From: Nyssa sinensis
Lineage: Eukaryota; Streptophyta; Magnoliopsida; Cornales; Nyssaceae
Length of the DNA stretch: 64,000 bases
Direction: 5' to 3'
Assembly: GCA_008638375.1 (NCBI GenBank)
Contig: CM018047.1
Span: 49,260,679-49,324,678 of the forward strand
Each line of letters opens with the position of its first letter. Position 1 is the first letter of the stretch. The notes below the pieces were generated by a model that was not told the DNA's origin, searched no databases, and saw nothing but the letters and a program-made list of their open reading frames with translations. A program made the translations under genes and the position numbers. Shown piece by piece: positions 12,940 through 22,846 of the stretch.

Positions 12940-13257
12940 TATTTGCGACGCGCACCATGCGTCGCTAATACTTTATTGTGCGTCACCACATATACGCTAA
13001 GAGACGTTGTTTTATAAATAAAACTATTAACGACGCCCTGTGTGTGTCACTAATAATCCATTTTTCGTCACCCAAAGGTGCGCGCCTTTTTTTTGTTGTT
13101 GCACGGAAACAGATTTTTTACTCCTTTTAGCGGCACCCACCATGTGCGTCGCTCATAGTGTCTTTTAGCGACACACACTGGTTCACAGTGTCTTTTAGCG
13201 ACATTCACTGTGCGTCGCTTATAATAAACGTCGCTAAAAATATTATTTTTTGTGGTG
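12940..13257. repeat. CACTA right subterminal repeats and terminus
   Basis: GCGACG/CGTCGCTAA motifs reappear at 12947-13240 in both orientations, leading to TATTATTTTTTGTGGTG at 13241-13257. This pairs with the left-end block and defines the right border. Confidence 0.85.
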
Positions 13258-13285
13258 AACAGCTCCTCATGGCTGCATGAAATGA

Positions 13286-13327
<42 letters not shown>

Positions 13328-13787
13328 CAGATGTGATATACATACAGTCGGTTAAATTGATAGTTACAAATGTATAGTTGTATACATTAGAATATCAATT
13401 TAATTAATTCACAATATTATTGACTAAAAAATAAAGTTGATGAAGACACCTTGGAATAACCCAGTAATTCAAAAAGCTGAGTACTTAAGACCGAGGACCA
13501 ACATTACTTACAGACAAAATGCAAGTGTACAACTTGAATACGAGTAATGATCTGGAAAAATTGCGGTTGCTAAACGCAGCCAGTTGTCTCCATGTGCAGC
13601 TGCTGTGAATACCACATGGCCAAGAAATTTAGCGACGCCCATCATGTGCGTCGCTTATAGTATCTTTTAGTGACATTCACTGGCTCATAGTGTCTTTTAG
13701 CGACACTCAATGTGCGTCGCTAATAATGAACGTCGTTAAAAATATTATTTTTTGTGGTGAGCAGCTCCTCATGGCTGCATGAAATGA

Positions 13788-13832
<45 letters not shown>

Positions 13833-14139
13833 AGATGTGATATACATACAGTCGGTTAAATTGATAATTACAAACGTATAGTTGTATACATTAGAATATC
13901 AATTTAATTAATTCACAATATTATTGACTAAAAAATAAAGTTGATGAAGCCACTTTGGAATAACCCAGTAATTCAAAAAGCTGAGTACTTAAGACAGAGG
14001 ACCAACGTACATTACTTACAGACAAAATGCAAGTGTACAACTTGAATACGAGTAATGATCTTGAAAAATTGCGGTTGCTATACGCAGCCAGTTGTCTCCA
14101 TGTGCAGTTGCTGTGAATACCACATGGCCAAGAAATTTT
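13127..14139. repeat. 502-bp tandem duplication spanning the CACTA right end and its flank
   Basis: Copy A (about 13127-13630) and copy B (about 13631-14139) each contain subterminal repeats, the TGTGGTG terminus (13251 and 13753), AGCTCCTCATGGCTGCATG, a TA microsatellite, and about 300 bp of flanking DNA ending CCACATGGCCAAGAAATTT. The junction reads AAGAAATTT|AGCGACG at about 13630. Beyond copy B the flank continues uninterrupted (TTGGAAGTCCC), so the duplication arose after insertion. The transposon-derived part differs more between copies than the flank does. Confidence 0.9.
13284..13325. repeat. TA microsatellite (also at about 13788-13830)
   Basis: This is a pure TA run within copy A of the duplication. 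Its sister run in copy B, at about 13788-13830, has a similar length. Confidence 0.9.
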
Positions 14140-15240
14140 GGAAGTCCCTTGGCCACGGTTTGCCACTTTATGAAACTTACCCAAGCTGTTCTTTGAATTT
14201 GACTTCTCATTAAAGTGCATGGGAAAGCTAACTAGGATTCTGTAAAACATTGCTTGTATATCTTGCAATTACATATATAAACTTAGAGTTGTAAACGAAT
14301 TGAATTGAGCTTACTAGTGAGTTACTCAAATTTAGTTTGCCATATTTAACGAGTTTTAAATTATATTTATTTTTTTAATTGAGTTCATCTTAAACAAATT
14401 TTTAATTGAGTTGATATGAGTTAAGTTTGAGTAGTTTGGGTTTTTTTTTTTTTTTAAATTTATAACTTTAGAATACTTATTTACTTATTGAATAAAATTC
14501 AAGCCTAACTCAATAAGTTAACTCGCGAGCTTTAAATTATGTTTAAAGTTGGTTTGTGTAAGAAATCAATAAAATATTTGTGTTAGACTTCTATTGTCTG
14601 AATATACGGAATTGCCCAACTGTTAAGAAAATTAGTTAATTTATGTTGCCAATTTTTTTCTCTTCAAAATTTTATAATTCTTTAAACATGTGATTGTTGA
14701 GTCGCGATTGAGTCAAGTAGATTATTGCTAATAAAAAAGTAAAAACTCAAGAAGTCTCATAATTACATTAATGTCTAAAAATTTTGTAATTCAAGATACG
14801 TGATCATTTATGCCCTACATCTTAGAAATTGGTTTTAAATTTAGATATGAGCATTATAATATTTAAATTGACCTTTAAGTGTGAGTTATTTTGATTATAA
14901 ACTAAGTCTACTTATAAAAATTATTTTTTTAAACTTATTTTTATTTTTTGTAATAGGTTTTTAGAAATTCACATTTAGCTAATGCCTTTTGCACCTCCCG
15001 AGTTTTGATGTATTGGTGTGGTATCCCTTGTACTACCTTTTTCATCAATAAATTTTTTGTTTTTTGTTTTTTGTTCTCACAAAAAATAAAATAAAATAAA
15101 ATTCCGCCATAAAAAATGAGTCTGGTTTCAAGTACCTGCCCAGTTCAAATGGAGTGCAAGCCATAATATACATTTTGGATTAGATACTTTTTCTTACCTC
15201 TTGATTATTAATGTATCTAAATCATTGATATACATTTCGG
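14140..15240. other. AT-rich DNA flanking the CACTA insertion
   Basis: Overlapping minus-strand open frames at 13921-14268 cover the flank, but I recognise no protein. The rest is AT-rich with T runs and an ATAAA-rich patch near 15090. Confidence 0.4.
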
Positions 15241-15249
<9 letters not shown>

Positions 15250-15281
<32 letters not shown>

Positions 15282-17243
15282 GACAATTTTTATTTTCTTA
15301 TCAGGCTTATCATGTAAACTAATCTTATGTGATGGTTTACTTAGCATACTTGTCTTTTGTTACATACTTTATAATGCAACCTATCTTGCTAAAATTCATC
15401 TAGTTCTCTCTCTTAACAAACTTATCTTTGTCATTTATGATGCTTTGGTATTAACTGTCTTGATATAATTTATTTTGCTATTTCTCTTTATATACTTATC
15501 TTTTTCATTTTATGACAAAAGGGAGAGAAATTCTAATTTTTTTTATTGAATTTACTTCATTTAAGGGAGAGATACTAGTTTTTTTTTTTTTTTATCTTAT
15601 TTACTTCTCTTGATTGATTTGGTGTTTGTTTATTATCATGATACATATACTACTCATAGTATATTTGTGTAGTTGTGATTGTGCTGATAAAAGATATCTT
15701 CATTTGTAATTTTTGAGTCTTAATGAATTATTACCTTAATTAGTTGATTTTTGGTTTTGAAAAAATATAATGGGTTAATCCTTATAAAAATTTATCTTTA
15801 TGTTTTGTTATGAAATTTTCAAAGGGAGAGATTGTTAAGAAAATTGAATTACAATGAAATTTTCCTCTTCGAGTGTATGTGTTGGCAATTCATACCAGAT
15901 TTGAATATAGCTTTGTATGTTTAAAGATGAACATTATTGACAAATTCTTGATACTTCAAATATACTACAAGAAAGGTATAAACATACATGTACGTCATGT
16001 ATTCATATTAGGTGTATTTCTAAAATGTGTGTGCATTTAATCTATCAGTGTTATGAGTCTCTATGAGACTTATATTTCATTAAACATAAGTTAGATACTT
16101 TTTAATTATGACTATAAGTTTAAAAGTGAAATAAAGTGTCTTATTATGCTCTTTTGAAACTTAGAGGTTTTGTAAATATGATAAAGTTGGAAATTCAAAG
16201 AATAGTTTAAAATCATAGCTATTCGATCCTGAACGAAGCCTTAGTCACTTCCGAACAAAAAAAGATTTTTCGTCCGAATGCGTGTCAACTTTTGTAATTA
16301 TATCTCTATACTTATAAAGAGACCCAAAAAAAATGAATAGGGGAAGATGTTTTCCAACTGTGTGGTGTAATAATCTTCCAGCTCTTTCAGGGTTTAATAT
16401 GTTTGAGGTGTAGTTAATTTATATTATACTTTTATCCAGTTTGGTTAAGATGAATTTACGTTGGTTGTGAACGAGTAATTGTTATTTGCTGCTCACTTAC
16501 AAAGAGATTTTCTTTTTCAAACACCTCATTTATAGTAAGAGTGAGAAAATTTCGACAATTATTTTAGAATTGTTGACTTAATAACTGAAATGTAATAGAA
16601 ACACTCAAGCACTCCGAAGCATGGTTGCGCCTGGTATATATGTTTGTGTATTTGTCATTCATTTTCTTATTCTAAATCTAATTAGGTTTAGAGTTACTTA
16701 TATATTCAAATATATTGTGTGAGTTTTTAAAAATGATTTACGATTTTTGTATTATAGAAAAGCATCTTTTCATTTTTATTGAGCATTATGAGCTTGATTC
16801 TATAATTCTATAATTTGGATTCCATATAATTCTTGCTTCACAAAAGTGATTGTGAAGGTTTTTTCATTTGAGAAGAATCTCATGACACTTTTAGTACCAC
16901 CACACTGGTATGTCTGGATATGAAGGTTATAAGATTGTCACTAAAGTAGTTATTGTGAAGGGATCAATTTGAAAGTGCAGTCACTGGATAAGAATATTAC
17001 GGAAATGATTACGTGAAGAATTGACTAGCGGTGTAAGTCTACTAGGTAACGTAGCAGATTAGTAATCAATGGTCTAAAATTTATTGTGTTGATTGATTTC
17101 ATAGTGATATGTTTTCTTGTAGTATTGTGGGTTTTATTCCCGAAGAGGATTTCCCATGTAAGATTGGTGTTTCTTATTCTTGAATGTGCTCTTTATATTT
17201 TGTATTTATTATTGTGATTGAATTTAGCACTCAGACCATAACA
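15250..17243 (+). mobile_element. 3' portion of a SIRE/Maximus-like Copia retrotransposon
   Basis: The segment before the LTR has the spaced GGGAGAGA motifs seen downstream of pol in SIRE-type elements (GACAAAAGGGAGAGAAATTC near 15515, AAGGGAGAGATAC near 15563). A final polypurine tract AAAGGGAGAGAT (15821-15832) abuts the LTR. No gag or pol coding sequence remains to the left, and I found no 5' LTR, so this is a truncated copy in plus orientation. The left limit is approximate. The lineage call rests on the purine-motif pattern only. Confidence 0.6.
15833..17243 (+). repeat. long terminal repeat (1.4 kb) of the SIRE-like element
   Basis: It starts TGTTAAGAAAATTG right after the polypurine tract and ends CAGACCATAACA, giving TGTTA...TAACA ends. 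The last 150 bases (TTCCCGAAGAGGATTTCCCA, then TTTGTATTTATTATTGTG) resemble the 3' parts of plant Copia LTRs. Confidence 0.65.
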
Positions 17244-18490
17244 CTTAAGAATCTGATATTCAAATAACTGTCTTGAACACTTAGTTAATCCATTTAAGAT
17301 CACGATGCCTGTCTAATTAATTAGGTTAATTAATTGGAGAAATACTTTGGAGCTAACTGCGTTACTCCGTGGAGTAATTAATTGATTAAATAAATTTTAA
17401 TTATTTAATTACAACCCTAAAAGGCCTCATTTTTAAATTTTATTAACTCTGATGCCATGTTAAAAATGCATCTCAACCCCCACCTACAAGTATTGTTTAT
17501 TGGTGAGCCTAAAATTCTAGTTCAATGGCAAGACCTCACAAGTTTATCCTTTTGGACCTCAAGTCCAAAAGACTCTTCTCTAATAAAGGTGTCCTATGCT
17601 ATTTTAATAAGTTCATCGTGGACATCATCTGCATCCGAGGATGCCCAACATCCCTACCTTGGTGCAAGCATGATTTTGGTTCTGATATTATGTTCGAAGT
17701 GTGGCACAACTCCCACATAAAAATATTATCTGCTTTGATTTACTAACCTATTGGTGAGCCTAAACTTCTAAACCAATGAAGAGACTTCATGAGTTTTTCT
17801 TTTGAGCCTTAAGTCTAACATGCGTCTCTTAATTAAAGGTATTCTACATTATTTTTCTAAGTTTATCATAAAACTAACTCAATAAAGAGACTTCATGTGT
17901 TTGTCCTTTTGAGTCTTAATCCCAAAAGACTGTCCAACTCTCATCTGAAAATATTGTCTATTTTGGTATACTAATCCACTAGTAAGCTTATAGTTTCTAA
18001 TCCAGTGATAAGATGTTTCATATTTATTTTTTTGAATTTTAATTTCAAAAGACGTATTTCAATTAAAGAAGTCTTGCGCTGTTTTCATAAGTACGCTGGT
18101 AAACATTGTTTGCATCTGATGTGATGTGGAATGGTAACTACTTATTTATCTCCTAAATTAATATAGAAGGAGTCCTTAACTGAACCACTCGAGTTGCTTG
18201 GGTTGTTTTATTGATTCCTTGTACATAAACTCGCTTAGTATACCTTTGCCAGATTGAGCACGTGAATTAGATTTTTGAGTCATTTCCGGAAATAAAATTA
18301 ATCAAATGGGTAGTGGTGGAAGCCTATTAAATTCTAATTTTCAAAGGCAGGGAGCTAGTGACGCTTTTCCATTTAAGCCTGCTACGGATTGGATGAGGTG
18401 AGTGTGTGTATACTAGTCTGTACGGATGGGAACGCAAGTTTAGGGCGGGTTCCCTTCCTCAATTTTATCCTGTTAGTCATTAAAATGACA
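17244..18490. repeat. degenerate ~245-bp direct repeats in gene-free DNA
   Basis: A module with GGTGAGCCTAAAATTCTA, then CAATGG(C)AAGACCTCA, then AAAAGAC...TCTTCTCTAATTAAAGG-like text recurs in worn form from about 17500, 17750 and 17990. A phrase CTCTGATGCCATGTTAAAA precedes it at 17446. No gene is seen. The 87-codon open frame at 17457 is part of the repeat. Confidence 0.45.
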
Positions 18491-18502
18491 TTATATGGAT
18501 GA

Positions 18503-18985
18503 TAAAAAAAAAAAATATTAAAAAGTTTTTAAAATAATTTTTTTAATTCAAAAAATTTATGATATATTTTTTATATCTAAAAAAATCTTAAAAAAAAAAA
18601 ACTTTTAATACTAAAAAGTCTAATTGTTAATTTTTATCTTAACACCGTTAAAAAATATTATTAATTAGATTAAAATAATTTTTTCAATCTAAAAAAATTG
18701 TAACCTTTTATGAAGTGAATTTTTTTTTTAGACCTTCCATATAAATAAAAAAATGCCATGTTTTTTGTTTTTGGATTGAATAATTTATAAAATAACTTTT
18801 AAAATGTATCTTGAAAGTTATTTTTGTCTAATCACCAGTATTTTTTAACGGTGTTAAGATGAAAGTTTATAATTAAATTTTTTAGTAATAAAAGTTTATT
18901 CTTTGAGTCTTTTAGATATAAAAAGATTATTATGAATTTTTTTGTTTGAAAATTTTATTTTAAAGACTTTTTAGTATTTTTTTCA
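18503..18985. repeat. large imperfect inverted repeat (MITE-like hairpin)
   Basis: Arms of about 200 bp face each other. AACACCGTTAAAAAATA near 18641 pairs with TATTTTTTAACGGTGTT near 18839. The outer AAATATTAAAAAGTTTTTAA pairs with AAAGACTTTTTAGTATTT near 18962, and ATATCTAAAAAAATCTT pairs with TCTTTTAGATATAAA. The whole is very A/T-rich. Ends and target duplication are not certain. It could be a non-autonomous DNA transposon or a local inverted duplication. Confidence 0.75.
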
Positions 18986-19044
18986 AAGAATTATTATAAA
19001 TATTGATTACTAATGTTGCACTTGCTGATCAGTTATAACTATTG

Positions 19045-19049
19045 ATTAT
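19045..19049. repeat. Gypsy target-site duplication ATTAT (partner 32847-32851)
   Basis: ATTAT directly precedes the left LTR and directly follows the right LTR, an exact 5-bp match as expected for Gypsy integration. Confidence 0.92.
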
Positions 19050-19621
19050 TGATGTTTCACTTTCTGATCAGTGGGGTTTTCGCTTTTCGTCTCCGGTCAA
19101 GAACTCGGAAAGAGTGATCAAAGGGTCACCGGGTTGGCTCTGGTGGTAGTCATTCCAATGATAAAGTCAGTAAAAAATAAAAGAAAAACTGAGCTTGAAA
19201 GAAAATAATTGATCGTAATTGAAAAGCGTACCTTACGGTTGTATTTATAGGCTATGGATCCCCTAAGTCGATTCGAATTAGGAGTCATAAAGATCGGGAT
19301 CTAAAGATATCTGAAGATGGCAATTTCTGTATCAAACTCTGATCTCCATAAAAATAAGGATAAGAATATATACAAGAATTGCAGTTTCCATGTCGCACAC
19401 TGTTTCCTTGTTTTGAGGTCGGTAGGGTAGGCAAGGCAGTGATAAGCTCGGTACCTTATTAGACGTCTACTCTGAGCTCGTTGCTCAAGAGGGAAGATCT
19501 GCGCGCTTCTATTCAAGGAGCACCTGTCAAACCTGAATTGCTTTGTCACTTCCTGACCTGCACATAAAAGAACTTAGACACGTGTTAAGTTTGGGTTGGG
19601 CTGTTGTTTTATGGTACATCA
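19050..19621 (-). repeat. Gypsy 3' LTR
   Basis: A 572-bp LTR bounded by TGATGT and ACATCA. TATAAATA on the minus strand (19249-19242) is the LTR TATA box. The polypurine-like tract AAGGAGGATAGTAG, read on the minus strand, abuts it at about 19622-19638. Confidence 0.93.
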
Positions 19622-20102
19622 GCTACTATCCTCCTTGAGCTTTAGTTCTGTGGGACCCATACAAAACTGAGGTTAGGGTTTCTAAAGGGTCACGCGTATT
19701 TTTATTAATGCGTCGTTCCACATTCATGAGAAAATAGGTGTTAGTAGAACAGTTACGGCGCCATCATTTATTAAGCCGTCGATTCGAGAATCGAGGCCAT
19801 CATTAGCCAACTATTAGTTGGAAATTGGGGCATTAAATGGCACCCCTTGATACAATATAAATAGTGGCATTTCCCCTTTTGAATTTTTTTATGAATCCTG
19901 TATTGCTTTGAAGTTTTAAAAAGAGGGAAGAGACTTTTATGTGATTTCTGGTACACCTGAGAAGCTCTCCATCACCTAATCTTCTCTTTCCGGTGAGTTG
20001 GTAACCTTTACTTCCCCCTTTATTACTCTTTTTGTTATTATTTTGCTCTTCTTCTTTATTTTCCTCTCTGCATTTTCATTTGTCTTACTGTTTCTCACCG
20101 TA

Positions 20103-22028
20103 ATGTCGTCCTCCGACACCTCATCTGGTAGTATAGGGAATAAGGAAATGGTTGAGGTAGACAGTCAGAGGGCACTTCCCATTGAAGAAATGGGTAGTCC
20201 CTCTAGTGATGATTCATAGGTGTTACTCCTTAAAGCGCACCTTGAGTTTAAGAATAGGGAGGTCGGCATATCGGGTCGATCTTAGAGGGAAGAGGTTGAG
20301 AGTGCTTATGACTTGAGGGTATGCTAGATTCCCTCAAGACACACTTTGATTTTCCAACAAATGTGGTCTGTAGGGTCCTAAGAAACTAAATAGCCCTTGA
20401 GACATTATGAGGGGAGAAATCTACACTTACCTCGAATGGTTCGAGGTCGGTGTGCGATTCCCTCTACACCCTCTTTTAAATGAGTTCTTCTGCTGGTTTA
20501 AGATATGCCCTACCGAGCTAAATATCAACAATTGGAGGCAGCTTATGGCTTTCCTAGTGTTAGGCCATAAGAATGGGGTTGAGGTGGATCTGGACCTCAT
20601 ACGGAGCAATATGATCATGAAGTACCTCAGATCGGAGGGACTGTACTAATATGTCCTTCGACAAGAGATTCAAACCTCTGACCTCGATACTCACTTTCCA
20701 ACAACATGTGGAAGAAGTGGTACTTCTTCGTCAACGGAGGTTGGGAACATGAAGACTACAAAGACCGGATGAGTTTTTTCCCTCGGTACACCAGCTTCAA
20801 GGGTGAGCCTATAGACCATCGGTTACTAACTCTTTCCTTTTTTTTTTTTTTTTTATCTTTTCTGACTCTGCGTTGTTTTCTATGGTGTATTACAGATAAG
20901 AGGGCATGGAAGAGGTCAATCTTCACTTCAGAGCTCCAGGAGAAATACCGACAGCTCCTGAACCCCCTAGACTGACCCCACGACCAGATCCTAACCCTTC
21001 AAAACTTTATGGAGGCGAATTTGGTCAAGAGCAAGTCGATGGCCCTAAAAAAGTCCATGCTATCGAGCTGGACGCCGGGCTTGAAGAAGACTAAGAAGGC
21101 CTTCAGTCCTACTGTTCCTCCTCCTTCCTCAAAAGAAGAGGAGGACTAAAGTGGGAGCCTCCAGTTCTTTGGAGTGAACAGTCTCCGAAGAGCAAGCAAC
21201 GCCAGTTACTCAGAAGGAGGTGCCGCCCTCTTTAGTCCCGCTTGCAAGTTCGGCGCCCCGCAGCAAGGGGAAGTTGAGCTCAGTCTCTACCAGTATCATC
21301 TTGGCCGAGAATGGAGAGGTCACCATTAAAAGGGCCTACGAGGAGGTGTGGGTTTCAGCCTCTGAACGTTTCAAGGGTGTGAAGCCCCAGCCAAATTTCC
21401 CAAGACCTACTGGTCTCCCACATGAGGGTAAGGGTTTTCTTACTTAAAACTTTTTTTACTTATTCATTTTTTATTACTTCCGTTCTGACTGTCTTACATG
21501 CATTTTTTACAGGCTGTCCATTCCATGGCTGTAATTATAGACTTCTCTAAGGAGTCGGAGAGGGAAGATGAGCTCTAGGCTGAGCAGGACTGAGGCTCGC
21601 CTCCTATTCAAGACTGCCCGCTTTGCCTCCCTCTTCTTTTAGAAGAAATATAAGGAGGCTCTGAATAATGCGGCCATTCTAGAGTCATAGAAGAATGGCT
21701 TGCTCTTCGAGCTGGAGGCCCTGAAGAAGGAGAAGGAAGAGGCAGAGGCTGCAGGTGGCTCTGAAGTTGGCCTTTAGCGTCAAAGCTACTAGAGAGGCAA
21801 CTAAGGAAGAAACTAAGAAAGAGCTCAAAGAAAAGCTGAACCAGTTGGGCAGCGAGTTCATGGATCACGGGTACGAGCTCTTCCGTAGGAAGGTCCAGAA
21901 GCTCTACCCTGACCTCGATATTTCGGGGGGTGGATGACGCGCAGCTAGATGATCCAGAACCAAACCCCTCGGAGGCCGTTCCAGCTGAACCTACAGAAAA
22001 AGCTGCCTCCATTGCTAAAGACCACTAA
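20103..22028 (+). pseudogene. antisense accessory gene of the Tat element (gypsy-type Transposase_28-like), decayed
   Basis: This gene runs opposite to gag-pol between integrase and the 3' LTR. It starts ATG at 20103 (MSSSDTSSGSIG). A conserved block FPLHPLLNEFFCWF...LNINNWRQLMAFLVLG at 20455-20565 matches the domain annotated in plants as putative gypsy-type transposon (PF04195-like). KKWYFFVNGGWE follows at 20712-20747. An intron with a long T tract appears to end at about 20895. A lysine/glutamate-rich coiled-coil stretch lies at 21755-21900, and the C-terminus ends SIAKDH at 22028. Several stops and frame shifts break it. Tat elements are known to carry such extra antisense frames. Their role is unknown, so none is claimed. 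Confidence 0.7.
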
Positions 22029-22149
22029 ATGCGGTGTTTTTCTTTATCTTGTCTTGTTGTTTTTGTTTTTTGTAACACTATATTCTTTTGCCCTTCTGGG
22101 CTTATTAATGAAGGACTTTTTATTTAGTTTCGGTTCCTTGTGACTAATT

Positions 22150-22846
22150 TTGAGAGCATTCAGGCTCGAAACACTCATAATGCATAACAATCAGACCTGA
22201 ATTACTTGTAGTCAAGTTAAGAGAGATTTTTAGACAAGTCAAGATAAATTTTCAAACCTGATATACTTTCAGTTAAATCAATGTTAGAACTTTATATTTG
22301 AAAAACTCGCCATTAAGTCAAGATAAAATATTCAAACCTAAATTACTCATGGTTGGATGAAACCTTCAGACCTGAAATACTTGCAGTTAAGTTAAGATAA
22401 ATCTTCAAACCTGAAAACACTTGATAATTGGGTTAAGATAAAACCTTCTGACCTGATACCCTTACAGTTAAGTGAAGATATAAAAGCTTGTAATTGAATT
22501 AAAATTAAAGCTTCAGACCTGAAATACTTGTAATCAAGTCAAGAGAAACCTTCAGACTTGAATATCAGAGATACCTGCATCGATTGAAAGAATAGACTAG
22601 ACCTGGATGTCCGTGCATTAGGATGGACCAGACCTGGGGTCTGTGCATTAAATGGATCAAGCCTATCACACTTTGTAATGAATACAACGCTTATAGGGGT
22701 CATTGAAATGGACCAGACCTAGGGCCTATGCATTAAGTTAGACCAAGTCTATAGCACTTTGTAATGAATACAAGGGTTATAGAGGTCATTGAAATGGACC
22801 AGACCTAGGGTCTATGCATTAAATGGATCAGGCCTAGGGTCTGTGC
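22150..22846. repeat. short-period tandem repeats in the Gypsy element, left part
   Basis: From 22150 to about 22600 a degenerate unit of roughly 50-60 bp recurs (CTTCAGACCTGAAATACTTG, then AGTTAAGTTAAGATAAA). From about 22600 it changes to a unit with GGACCAGACCTGGGGTCTGT and TTTGTAATGAATACAA. The array is cut by the solo LTR and resumes at 26255. Confidence 0.8.

Larger units (their letters stand above)
2581..13257 (-). mobile_element. CACTA (En/Spm) DNA transposon, decayed autonomous copy
   Basis: The left end begins CACTACAGGAAA. The right end, read inward on the other strand, is CACCACAAAAAATA, and both lead into TTTTTAGCGACG. The left is preceded by AGC (2578-2580). A second copy of the right end at 13753-13759 is followed by AGC (13760-13762), the expected 3-bp target duplication of CACTA elements; the nearer copy at 13251-13257 is followed by AAC. 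Inside, on the minus strand, are a TNP2-type transposase region and then a TNPA/Transposase_24-type gene, the usual two-gene CACTA layout. Both are full of stops and frame changes, so this copy should not be autonomous. A ~160-bp tandem array fills the space between TNPA and the left end. Confidence 0.9.

Noticed and set aside
13068..13343. 91-codon minus-strand frame with an alternating Tyr-Ile stretch
   Set aside because: It is a translation of the TA microsatellite plus CACTA subterminal repeats.
13921..14268. 115-codon minus-strand frame in the CACTA flank
   Set aside because: Two overlapping frames look equally open, part is duplicated upstream, and no domain is recognisable. Not called as a gene.
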